Under the pieces are notes generated by a model. The model was not told the origin of the DNA, ran no database searches, and saw only the letters and a list, made by a program, of their open reading frames with translations. This document shows, piece after piece, positions 1 to 5,156 of a stretch of 8,633 bases of DNA. The stretch is from WHSM01 sp050701635. Lineage in GTDB: Bacteria; Actinomycetota; Actinomycetes; Mycobacteriales; Micromonosporaceae. How positions within the stretch are numbered: the first letter of the stretch is position 1; each line of letters starts with the position of its first letter. Position numbers and translations under genes: made by a program. Location: positions 1 through 8,633 of the forward strand of contig JBOGDF010000243.1 in assembly GCA_050701635.1 (NCBI GenBank). The letters run 5' to 3'.

Positions 1-2
1 GA

Positions 3-599
3 TCGGCGGCGCCGACGCCGTTGCCTGGGCCGGCGAAGAGCCGGACGGCGGCGCCGCGGCGGTGGTGGCGGCTCGGGCTGGTCGCCCTGCTGGCGGCGCT
101 GCTGCTGGTGAGCGGCGCGGTCTGGTGGGCCGGGCCACAGCCGCTGCGCGCCGCCGGTCCGGTCGCGGTCGACGGCAGCACCGCCGACGCCAGCTTCCAG
201 CTGGGCGACCTGACGGTGCAGCAGGTCCGCTATCTAGATCACCAGGAGCTGCGTTACGCCTTCACCCTGGTCAACCGCGGCATGGTCCCGGTACGGGTCG
301 GCGGCCTCGCCCGCGACAACCCGCACCCGACGCTGATGCGGCTGCGCGGGCTGACACCGCACGGGTTCACGCTCGGCCCGTACGGCACCCGCCGGGTGGT
401 GCTGCGGGTGCTGATGACCGACTGCGAACGGCTCTCCGCCCGCGCCGGCAGCCTGCTGCGTACGGTCCGGATCGACGTACGGGTGCTCGGGCTGGCCCCG
501 CGTACCGCCGAGGTGGCGTTGCCGGAGGCGCTGCGGCTGGGCTCGGCACGGGAAGCCGCCTGCCCGCGCGCCACCTCCGGCAGCCGCTCCCCCGGCTGA
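3..599 (+). CDS. Membrane-anchored protein of unknown function (5' end uncertain, may be cut by the window edge)
   Basis: I do not recognise the family. The frame is open from position 3 with no stop upstream, so the true start may lie outside the window. The first in-window candidate is TTG at 21, which has no Shine-Dalgarno sequence before it. Numbering from that TTG gives 192 residues: a basic N-terminus with RRWW, one hydrophobic segment at about residues 19-37, then an extracytoplasmic part of about 150 residues. That part has alternating beta-like stretches (QVRYLDHQELRYAFTLVN, then RRVVLRVLMTDC) and two cysteines, C135 and C181, that could form a disulfide. This pattern of a single anchor plus a small beta-sandwich-like domain is seen in many uncharacterised actinobacterial surface proteins; the fold is inference. 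The C-terminus is Ser/Arg/Pro-rich. The next gene begins about 340 bp downstream behind a hairpin, so it is not part of the ohrR operon. Confidence 0.6.
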   Translation, partial: SAAPTPLPGPAKSRTAAPRRWWRLGLVALLAALLLVSGAVWWAGPQPLRAAGPVAVDGSTADASFQLGDLTVQQVRYLDHQELRYAFTLVNRGMVPVRVGGLARDNPHPTLMRLRGLTPHGFTLGPYGTRRVVLRVLMTDCERLSARAGSLLRTVRIDVRVLGLAPRTAEVALPEALRLGSAREAACPRATSGSRSPG

Positions 600-604
600 C
601 CCGC

Positions 605-700
605 ACCACCGCGCCACCGGGCCACCGCACCGCCGCGCCACCGCACCGCCATGCCACCGCACCGCCAGGCCACCGCGCCGCCGCGCCAACCTGCCCACAG
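605..700. repeat. 16-bp imperfect tandem repeat, GC-rich
   Basis: The unit GCCACCGCACCGCC plus two variable bases recurs with an exact 16-bp period at 621, 637, 653 and 669. The first three share all 14 core bases and the fourth differs at one. More degenerate units flank them at 605 and 685. A further 15-base match (CCGCCAGGCCACCGC) occurs at 662 and 702. The stretch from 600 to about 770 is otherwise low-complexity C/G/A-rich DNA between a stop codon and a hairpin. It opens long reading frames on both strands, but these show only Ala/Pro/Arg/Gly-rich repeats, so I treat it as non-coding. Confidence 0.65.
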
Positions 701-782
701 CGCCGCCAGGCCACCGCACGCCCGGCCACCCGCGCCGCCACGCCACCGCGCCGGCGGGCCGGCGGGCTGGGTCGAGCCTCTG

Positions 783-850
783 CAAGATCGCTGTTTGGGG
801 TACGGAACGGCGATTGGCGGCGCCGTTCCGTACCCGAAATGGCGATCTTG
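783..850. terminator. Long hairpin (30-bp arms) between the first gene and ohrR
   Basis: Arms 783-812 and 821-850 are inverted repeats matching at 27 of 30 positions, with an 8-base loop (ATTGGCGG). Two of the three mismatches (792/841 and 793/840) become G-U pairs in RNA; only 797/836 is a true mismatch. There is no T-tract, which is common for actinobacterial terminators. It could end transcription of the first gene or shield ohrR from upstream read-through. The arm shares its core (AAGATC, then ATT, then GGGTACG) with the hairpin after ectD, so it may be a member of a dispersed palindromic repeat family. Confidence 0.65.
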
Positions 851-885
851 CCTTCCAGGGTGACGAGGCACACGCTGTAGTTCAG

Positions 886-914
886 TTGTGCACAATCGAA
901 TGGCTCGCTACCGT
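886..914 (+). promoter_or_regulatory. Predicted ohrR promoter with palindromic operator
   Basis: A -35-like TTGTGC (886-891) and a -10-like TACCGT (909-914) are separated by exactly 17 bp. The perfect 10-bp palindrome TTGTGCACAA (886-895) covers the -35 hexamer. An operator placed there is what a self-repressing MarR-type regulator needs, so OhrR is the likely ligand. Transcription would start near 921, leaving a very short leader with the GGAGGTG ribosome site at 924-930. The promoter is a pattern match and the identity of the binding protein is inference. Confidence 0.5.
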
Positions 915-936
915 TCTTGTCATGGAGGTGGCGTCG

Positions 937-1380
937 ATGGTGGATCGACTCGAGCTGGACCGGCAGGTGTGCTTCGCGCTGTACGCGGCATCCCGCGCGG
1001 TCACCCACCTCTACCGTCCGGTGCTCGACGCGCTCGGGCTCACGTACCCCCAGTATCTGGTTCTGCTTGTGCTCTGGGAGCGCGGGCCGACCACGGTGAA
1101 GGAGCTGGGCACGGCGCTCAGCCTGGACTCCGGCACCCTCTCGCCGCTGCTGAAGCGGCTGGAGAGCGCCGGGCTGGTCCGGCGCAGCCGCCGCGCCGAC
1201 GACGAGCGCTCGGTACGGGTCGAGCTCACCGACGCCGGCAGCGCGCTGCGGGAGCGGGCGGAGCACGTACCGGGAAAGATCGCCGCCGCCACCGGGCTGG
1301 AGCTGGCCGAGCTGGACGCGCTCCGGCGACGCCTCACCGAACTGACCACGACCGTCAACGCACAGCGGCTTGAGCCGTGA
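937..1380 (+). CDS. ohrR: OhrR, organic hydroperoxide-sensing MarR-family repressor
   Basis: A 147-residue winged-helix dimeric repressor that senses organic hydroperoxides through an N-terminal cysteine and controls ohr. The sequence matches the OhrR signature: DRQVCFALYAASR with reactive Cys12, then YRPVLDALGLTYPQY with Tyr26 and Tyr37. These have the same spacing as Cys15, Tyr29 and Tyr40 of Bacillus subtilis OhrR, whose tyrosines hydrogen-bond the sensing thiolate. The recognition helix and wing follow as LDSGTLSPLLKRLE and DDERSVRVELT. Cys12 is the only cysteine, so this is a one-Cys type that needs a small thiol (mycothiol in actinobacteria) for stable inactivation. I chose ATG 937 because GGAGGTG lies 6 bases upstream and it gives the usual family length. 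ATG 922 in the same frame would leave almost no leader. The stop codon overlaps the ohr GTG (GTGA). Confidence 0.93.
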   Translation: MVDRLELDRQVCFALYAASRAVTHLYRPVLDALGLTYPQYLVLLVLWERGPTTVKELGTALSLDSGTLSPLLKRLESAGLVRRSRRADDERSVRVELTDAGSALRERAEHVPGKIAAATGLELAELDALRRRLTELTTTVNAQRLEP

Positions 1381-1814
1381 CAGACAGGGACACCGTGAAG
1401 ACGCTTTACACCGCGAAGGCCACCGCAACCGGCTCCGGACGGGGCGGGCACGTCCGCTCCTCCGACGAGGCGCTGATCACCGACCTGAGCGTGCCGCGCG
1501 AGCTGGGCGGCCCCGGGGGCGACGGCACCAACCCGGAGCAGCTGTTCGCCGCCGGGTACGCCGCCTGCTTCCACAGCGCGCTGCAGCTGGTGGCGCGCAA
1601 GCAGCGGATGAAGCTGGAGGGCTCCTCGGTGACCGCCGCGGTCGGCCTGGTGCCGTCGGGCCCGGGCTACGGCCTCACCGTGCAGCTGACCGTCGAGGTG
1701 CCCGGCGTCGAGCCGGACGCCGCCCAGGCGCTCGCCGCGGCGGCGCACCAGGTCTGCCCGTACTCCAACGCCACCCGGGGCAACGTCGAGGTCGCGGTGG
1801 CGGTGGCCGCATGA
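1377..1814 (+). CDS. ohr: Ohr, organic hydroperoxide resistance thiol peroxidase
   Basis: Cytoplasmic OsmC/Ohr-family peroxidase that reduces fatty-acid and other organic hydroperoxides to alcohols, usually with lipoylated proteins as reductant. All catalytic residues are present in the 145-residue product: Cys64 (AAGYAACFHSAL) is peroxidatic, Cys127 (HQVCPYSNATRGN) is resolving, and Arg22 and Glu54 (TNPEQLF) match the activating pair of characterised Ohr enzymes (about R19/E51/C61/C125). The GTG start overlaps the ohrR stop by 4 bases, which implies translational coupling. A second in-frame GTG at 1395 is a real alternative: it has CAGGGA 4 bases upstream and would start the protein as MKTLYTA, close to the usual Ohr N-terminus. 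The TGA stop overlaps the next gene's ATG. Confidence 0.94.
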   Translation: MTDRDTVKTLYTAKATATGSGRGGHVRSSDEALITDLSVPRELGGPGGDGTNPEQLFAAGYAACFHSALQLVARKQRMKLEGSSVTAAVGLVPSGPGYGLTVQLTVEVPGVEPDAAQALAAAAHQVCPYSNATRGNVEVAVAVAA

Positions 1815-2815
1815 CAGTCGCCCGCGAGATCCACCTGGCCTCCCGCCCGGACGGCTTCCCCACCCCGGACAACTTCCGGTTCGTCGAGACCTCGCTGCCC
1901 GCGGTCGGTGACAACCAGCTGTTGGTACGCAACCTGTTCATGTCGGTGGACCCGTACATGCGGCCGCGGATGGACGATGTGAAGTCGTACGTGCCGCCGT
2001 ACCAGATCGGCGAGCCGCTCGACGGTGGCGCGATCGGCGAGGTGGTCGACTCCCGGGTGGAGGGCGTCGCGCCGGGCGATCTGGTGCTGCACGGGCTGGG
2101 CTGGCGTTCCCACGCGGTGCTCGACGCGAATGCGGCACGGAAGGTGGAGCCGCTCGAGGGGCTGTCGCCGTCGCTGTATCTGGGCGCGCTCGGGATGCCG
2201 GGGCTGACCGCGTACGTGGGGCTGCTGGACATCGCCGAGTTCACGCCGGGCGACACGGTGTTCGTCTCGGGCGCCGCCGGCGCGGTAGGCAGCATGGTCG
2301 GGCAGATCGCCCGGCTGCGCGGCGCCACCCGGGTAATCGGTAGCGCCGGCTCGGCGGCGAAGGTCGACTACCTCACCGACCGGCTCGGCTTCGACGCCGC
2401 CTTCAACTACCGCGACGGTGAGGTCGGCAAGCTGCTCTCCGACGCCGCCCCGGACGGCATCGAGGTGTACTTCGACAACGTCGCCGGAGACCACCTGGAG
2501 GCGGCGATCGCGGCGATGAACCCGTACGGCCGGATCGCGCTGTGCGGCTCGATCTCCGGGTACAACGAGACGGCGCCGGGCATCCACAACCTGCGGCAGG
2601 CGGTCGGCAAGCGGCTTCGTCTACGCGGCTTCATCGTGTTCGACCACTACGACCGGTTCCCCGACCTGGTCAACGAGGTCGGCGGCTGGCTACGCAGCGG
2701 CGACCTGATCGCCGACGAGACGGTCGTCGACGGCCTCGACAAGGCGCCCGACGCGTTCCTCGGCCTGCTCCGCGGCGAGAACACCGGCAAGATGATCGTC
2801 CGCCTCGACGGGTAG
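1811..2815 (+). CDS. Zinc-independent MDR NADP-dependent oxidoreductase (CurA/prostaglandin reductase-like)
   Basis: A 334-residue medium-chain reductase of the leukotriene B4 dehydrogenase / PTGR / E. coli CurA subgroup, which reduces the C=C bond of alpha,beta-unsaturated carbonyls with NADPH. The N-terminal half shows the subgroup marks NLFMSVDPYMRPRM (about 41-54) and GGAIGEVVDS (72-81). The nucleotide-binding fold has LGMPGLTAY (127-135), VSGAAGAVGS (152-161) and Lys184, placed to contact the NADPH 2'-phosphate. FDNVAG (221-226) and LRGFIVFDHY (271-280) are also typical. No zinc-binding cysteine/histidine sets are seen. ATG 1811 overlaps the ohr stop (ATGA); the frame is open further upstream, but that part runs in the shadow of ohr. 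Placement directly behind ohr suggests it removes reactive enals or enones from lipid peroxidation, which is inference. The exact substrate cannot be told. Confidence 0.87.
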   Translation: MTVAREIHLASRPDGFPTPDNFRFVETSLPAVGDNQLLVRNLFMSVDPYMRPRMDDVKSYVPPYQIGEPLDGGAIGEVVDSRVEGVAPGDLVLHGLGWRSHAVLDANAARKVEPLEGLSPSLYLGALGMPGLTAYVGLLDIAEFTPGDTVFVSGAAGAVGSMVGQIARLRGATRVIGSAGSAAKVDYLTDRLGFDAAFNYRDGEVGKLLSDAAPDGIEVYFDNVAGDHLEAAIAAMNPYGRIALCGSISGYNETAPGIHNLRQAVGKRLRLRGFIVFDHYDRFPDLVNEVGGWLRSGDLIADETVVDGLDKAPDAFLGLLRGENTGKMIVRLDG

Positions 2816-2840
2816 CGCCCGGTCCGGCGGCGGGCGGTGG

Positions 2841-2899
2841 GGCGTTGTCCACTGTGCGTCAGGGAAACCGGTTCCCCGTGCCGCACAGTGGACAACGCC
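2841..2899. terminator. Strong hairpin terminating the ohrR-ohr-oxidoreductase operon
   Basis: Perfect 18-bp inverted arms, 2841-2858 and 2882-2899 (GGCGTTGTCCACTGTGCG and its complement). They enclose a 23-base interior that itself folds around the palindrome AACCGGTT (2866-2873) with a further GGG/CCC stem. It begins 25 bases after the oxidoreductase stop codon. There is no T-tract. A small CTCT-CGCA-AGAG stem (2899-2910) follows directly. Its arms contain TTGTCCACT, one base from the actinobacterial DnaA box, in both orientations. Confidence 0.75.
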
Positions 2900-2910
2900 T
2901 CTCGCAAGAG

Positions 2911-3277
2911 CCGCGCTACCAGCGGAATGTGCCCGCTCGCGGCGCCGACTTAGCGGGAATCGGACATTCTTGTCTGATTGGCACCTAATGTGGCCTAGGT
3001 CATAGTTGGCCGCGGAGTGCGACTACTCAGAGTCACAGAAGCCCTGACCGGTCCACGGTGGCCAGCTCGCCTACACGGCTGGATTTACATGGCCGTAACA
3101 CGCGGCCTGGCTGGTGAAACGTCCGATTTCGGGCACCGTGCCCCGGCGGCCCGGCCAACCCTCGTACGCCGACCACACAGCGTCGCGGGATTTCGGCGGG
3201 CTCGGGCACGAAATCGCGAAACCGCTGCTCACGGGCTTGCGGATATTCGAAGTTGATCTTGGTGCCTGCTAGCTTCG
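2911..3277 (+). promoter_or_regulatory. Intergenic control region upstream of ectA
   Basis: About 370 bp without a convincing gene; its codon-position base bias is unlike the flanking genes. It must hold the ect promoter(s). Candidates: TTGTCT at 2970-2975 lacks a -10 box at a good distance. TAGCTT at 3270-3275 is -10-like, with a weak TTCGAA 18 bp upstream (3246-3251), and would place transcription at or next to the ectA start codon. A TTTAC-n6-GTAAC pair at 3084-3099 has the 11-bp half-site spacing bound by OmpR-type regulators such as GlnR or PhoP. A stem-loop lies at 3186-3218. None of these is certain. Confidence 0.4.
3186..3218. repeat. Short stem-loop upstream of ectA
   Basis: Arms CGGGATTTCG (3186-3195) and CGAAATCGCG (3209-3218) are inverted with 9 of 10 pairs and a 13-base loop, about 60 bases before ectA. 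A related GATTTCGGGCAC string occurs at 3125-3136, followed by GTGCCC, giving a second small inverted repeat (GGGCAC-C-GTGCCC, 3131-3143). They may be operator half-sites for an ect regulator or mRNA structure; I cannot tell which. Confidence 0.35.
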
Positions 3278-3832
3278 ATGCACATGTCACCACCCGAGCC
3301 CTCCCATACCGTGGGCCCCGCCCCGACGCCGGAAACCCCGGCGTACGAGCCTCCTAAGCCGGACGACGGCGCGGAGCTGTGGCGGATGGCCCGAGATTCG
3401 CAGACGCTCGATCTCAACTCTCCGTATATGTACCTGCTCGGCGCGTCGCACTTCGCCGAGACCTCCGTGATCGCCCGGGTCGCCGGCCGCCCGGTCGGCT
3501 TCGTCTGGGGCTACCGCAGACCGGACGCGCCGGACACCCTCTTCGTCTGGCAGGTCGCCGTCGATCCCGCGTACCGCGGCCGGCGCCTGGCACACGGCAT
3601 GCTCGCCGCTCTCGTTGACCGGCTCGAGCCGCGCTACCTGGAAGCCACCGTCACCCCGGACAACCTCGCCTCGGCCGCTCTGTTCACCGGCTTCGCCCAG
3701 CAGGCCGGGGCACCGCTGGACACCACGCAGGTGCTCTTCGACGCCAGCCACTTTCCGGCCGGGGCCACGCACCAGCTCGGGGCCACGCACCAGCCCGAAG
3801 TGCTCTTCCGGATCGGACCGCTCACCAGCTGA
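3278..3832 (+). CDS. ectA: EctA, L-2,4-diaminobutyrate acetyltransferase
   Basis: GNAT-fold enzyme that acetylates L-2,4-diaminobutyrate at the gamma amino group with acetyl-CoA, the second step of ectoine synthesis. Family marks in the 184-residue product are DGAELWRMARDSQTLDLNSPY (residues 30-50), ETSVIARVAGRPVGFVWGYRRP (61-82), DTLFVWQVAVDP (86-97) and TVTPDNLAS (124-132), with EVLFRI near the end. Two oddities: the acetyl-CoA loop reads RGRRLA (100-105) where EctA normally has RGxGLA, so Arg103 replaces a conserved Gly; and GATHQL/GATHQP (162-173) is an in-frame 18-bp tandem duplication. The start is uncertain. ATG 3278 and ATG 3284 are both in frame, neither has a Shine-Dalgarno sequence, and a -10-like TAGCTT lies just upstream, so a leaderless mRNA is possible. 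The first 25 residues are Pro-rich and probably disordered. It heads ectABCD; ectB starts 31 bases later. Confidence 0.93.
   Translation: MHMSPPEPSHTVGPAPTPETPAYEPPKPDDGAELWRMARDSQTLDLNSPYMYLLGASHFAETSVIARVAGRPVGFVWGYRRPDAPDTLFVWQVAVDPAYRGRRLAHGMLAALVDRLEPRYLEATVTPDNLASAALFTGFAQQAGAPLDTTQVLFDASHFPAGATHQLGATHQPEVLFRIGPLTS
3761..3796. repeat. 18-bp in-frame tandem duplication inside ectA
   Basis: GGGGCCACGCACCAGCTC (3761-3778) is followed at once by GGGGCCACGCACCAGCCC (3779-3796), 17 of 18 bases identical and on codon boundaries. It encodes GATHQL-GATHQP in the loop before the last strand of EctA. The near identity at DNA level suggests a recent event. Confidence 0.85.
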
Positions 3833-3863
3833 CCAGGACCGCCAGATGACCAAGGGGAGGACC

Positions 3864-5117
3864 ATGAACGTCTTCGAGAGTCTCGAATCGGAAGTACGCA
3901 GCTACTGCCGCGGCTGGCCGACCACCTTCACCACCGCCACCGGCAGCCGGCTGTACGACGAGCACGGCCGCGACTATCTCGACTTCTTCGCCGGCGCGGG
4001 CACCCTGAACTACGGACACAACCACCCGCTGCTGAAACAGGCGCTGATCGACTACCTCACCAGCGACGGAGTGACCCACTCGCTGGACATGCACACCGCC
4101 GCGAAACGCGAGCTGCTGGAGACCTTTCAGGAAAGGATCTTGCGGCCTCGCGGCCTGGACTACAAGCTCCAGTTCCCCGGGCCGACCGGCGCCAACTCCG
4201 TGGAGTGCGCGCTGAAGCTGGCGCGGAAGGTGACCGGGCGGGAGACCGTACTGTCGTTCACCAACGCGTTCCACGGGATGTCGCTCGGGGCGCTCGCGGT
4301 GACCGGCAACTCGATGAAGCGGCGGGGCGCCGGCGTACCGCTGCAGCACTCGATGCCGATCCCGTACGACGACTATCTGGACGGGCAGACTCCGGACTTC
4401 GTCTGGCTCAAGGCGCTGCTGGAGGACAGCGGCAGCGGGCTGGACACCCCGGCCGCGGTGATCGTGGAGACGGTGCAGGGCGAAGGCGGCGTCAACGTGG
4501 CGCGCTTCGAGTGGCTGCGCGGGCTCGCCGAGGTCTGCAAGAAGTACGACATGCTGCTGATCGTGGACGACGTACAGATGGGGGTGGGGCGTACCGGGCC
4601 GTTCTTCTCGTTCGAGGGGGCCGGGATCGTGCCGGACATCGTGTGTATGTCCAAGGCGCTCTCCGGGTACGGGCTGCCGTTCGCGCTCACCATGTTCCGC
4701 TCGGACCTCGACGTCTGGGAGCCGGGCGAGCACAACGGCACGTTCCGCGGCCACAACCCCGCGTTCGTCACCGCTACCACCGCGCTGAACCACTTCTGGT
4801 CGGACGACGCCCTGACCCGCGAGGTCGAAGCCAAGGGCCAGCGGATCAGCGCCGCGCTCGACGAGATCGCCGCCGAGCACCCCGAGATCGACCCCACGAT
4901 CCGCGGCCGCGGCATGGTCTGGGGGCTCACCTCCGACGACCCGGGGCTGGCCGGCAAGGTGTGCGCCGCGGCGTACGACCGAGGGCTGCTGGTGGAGACC
5001 TCCGGCCCGCTCGGCGAGGTGGCCAAGGTGCTGCCGCCGCTGACCGCCACCGACGACGAACTGGACGCCGGTATGGCGATCCTCGCCGACTCACTGCGCG
5101 CCGCCCGCGCCGCCTGA
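3864..5117 (+). CDS. ectB: EctB, diaminobutyrate--2-oxoglutarate transaminase
   Basis: Class III PLP-dependent aminotransferase making L-2,4-diaminobutyrate from L-aspartate-4-semialdehyde with glutamate as amino donor, the first step of ectoine synthesis. The 417-residue length is usual for EctB. Visible motifs are FFAGAGTLNYGHNHP (41-55), the cofactor phosphate loop GPTGAN (106-111), NAFHGMSLGAL (134-144), VETVQGEGGVN (201-211), IVDDVQMGVGRTG (233-245, with Asp235 for the pyridine nitrogen) and SKALSGYGLP with the Schiff-base Lys264. The EctB-typical HNGTFRGHNPAFVTAT (290-305) separates it from other class III enzymes. ATG 3864 is chosen because AAGGGGAGG ends 3 bases before it; in-frame ATG 3846 precedes that ribosome site and is unlikely. 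The strong ribosome site contrasts with its absence at ectA. ectC follows after 39 bases. Confidence 0.96.
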   Translation: MNVFESLESEVRSYCRGWPTTFTTATGSRLYDEHGRDYLDFFAGAGTLNYGHNHPLLKQALIDYLTSDGVTHSLDMHTAAKRELLETFQERILRPRGLDYKLQFPGPTGANSVECALKLARKVTGRETVLSFTNAFHGMSLGALAVTGNSMKRRGAGVPLQHSMPIPYDDYLDGQTPDFVWLKALLEDSGSGLDTPAAVIVETVQGEGGVNVARFEWLRGLAEVCKKYDMLLIVDDVQMGVGRTGPFFSFEGAGIVPDIVCMSKALSGYGLPFALTMFRSDLDVWEPGEHNGTFRGHNPAFVTATTALNHFWSDDALTREVEAKGQRISAALDEIAAEHPEIDPTIRGRGMVWGLTSDDPGLAGKVCAAAYDRGLLVETSGPLGEVAKVLPPLTATDDELDAGMAILADSLRAARAA

Positions 5118-5156
5118 CCGCACCTGACCATCCCTGACACCCCCACGAGGAGAGAC

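Noticed and set aside
605..740. CRISPR-like array
   Set aside because: The 16-bp units abut with no unique spacers, and no cas genes are present.
62..880. Long plus-strand reading frame of 272 codons overlapping the first gene and the repeat region
   Set aside because: Its product is Ala/Arg/Pro/His-rich with no recognisable fold, it lies in another frame of a better-supported gene, and it passes through the tandem repeat and hairpin.
814..936. Longer ohrR starting at TTG 814 or ATG 922
   Set aside because: The 814 start lies inside the hairpin loop and upstream of the predicted promoter. ATG 922 has no ribosome site; ATG 937 has GGAGGTG at good spacing and gives the normal OhrR length.
367..1428. 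Minus-strand frame of 353 codons over the first gene and ohrR
   Set aside because: Antisense shadow of high-GC codon usage; the translated repeat region reads as Trp/Arg/Gly-rich low complexity.
1370..1810. N-terminal extension of the MDR oxidoreductase
   Set aside because: The frame is open but overlaps ohr completely and encodes Arg/Gly-rich nonsense; the family begins at ATG 1811.
2841..2899. Replication origin or DnaA cluster
   Set aside because: Only two near-matches, both inside one hairpin at the end of an operon, with no dnaA/dnaN genes or AT-rich unwinding element in view.
3017..3256. Possible 79-residue gene upstream of ectA
   Set aside because: No ribosome site, no conserved features and no coding-type base bias. 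It overlaps the inverted repeats likely used for ect control.
3153..3277. Transfer RNA or riboswitch in the ectA leader
   Set aside because: No cloverleaf, CCA end or known riboswitch core could be made out; only short stem-loops are seen.
3822..4880. Minus-strand frame of 352 codons opposite ectB
   Set aside because: Runs antisense to a fully conserved EctB; its composition is that of a mirrored coding frame and it has no domain.
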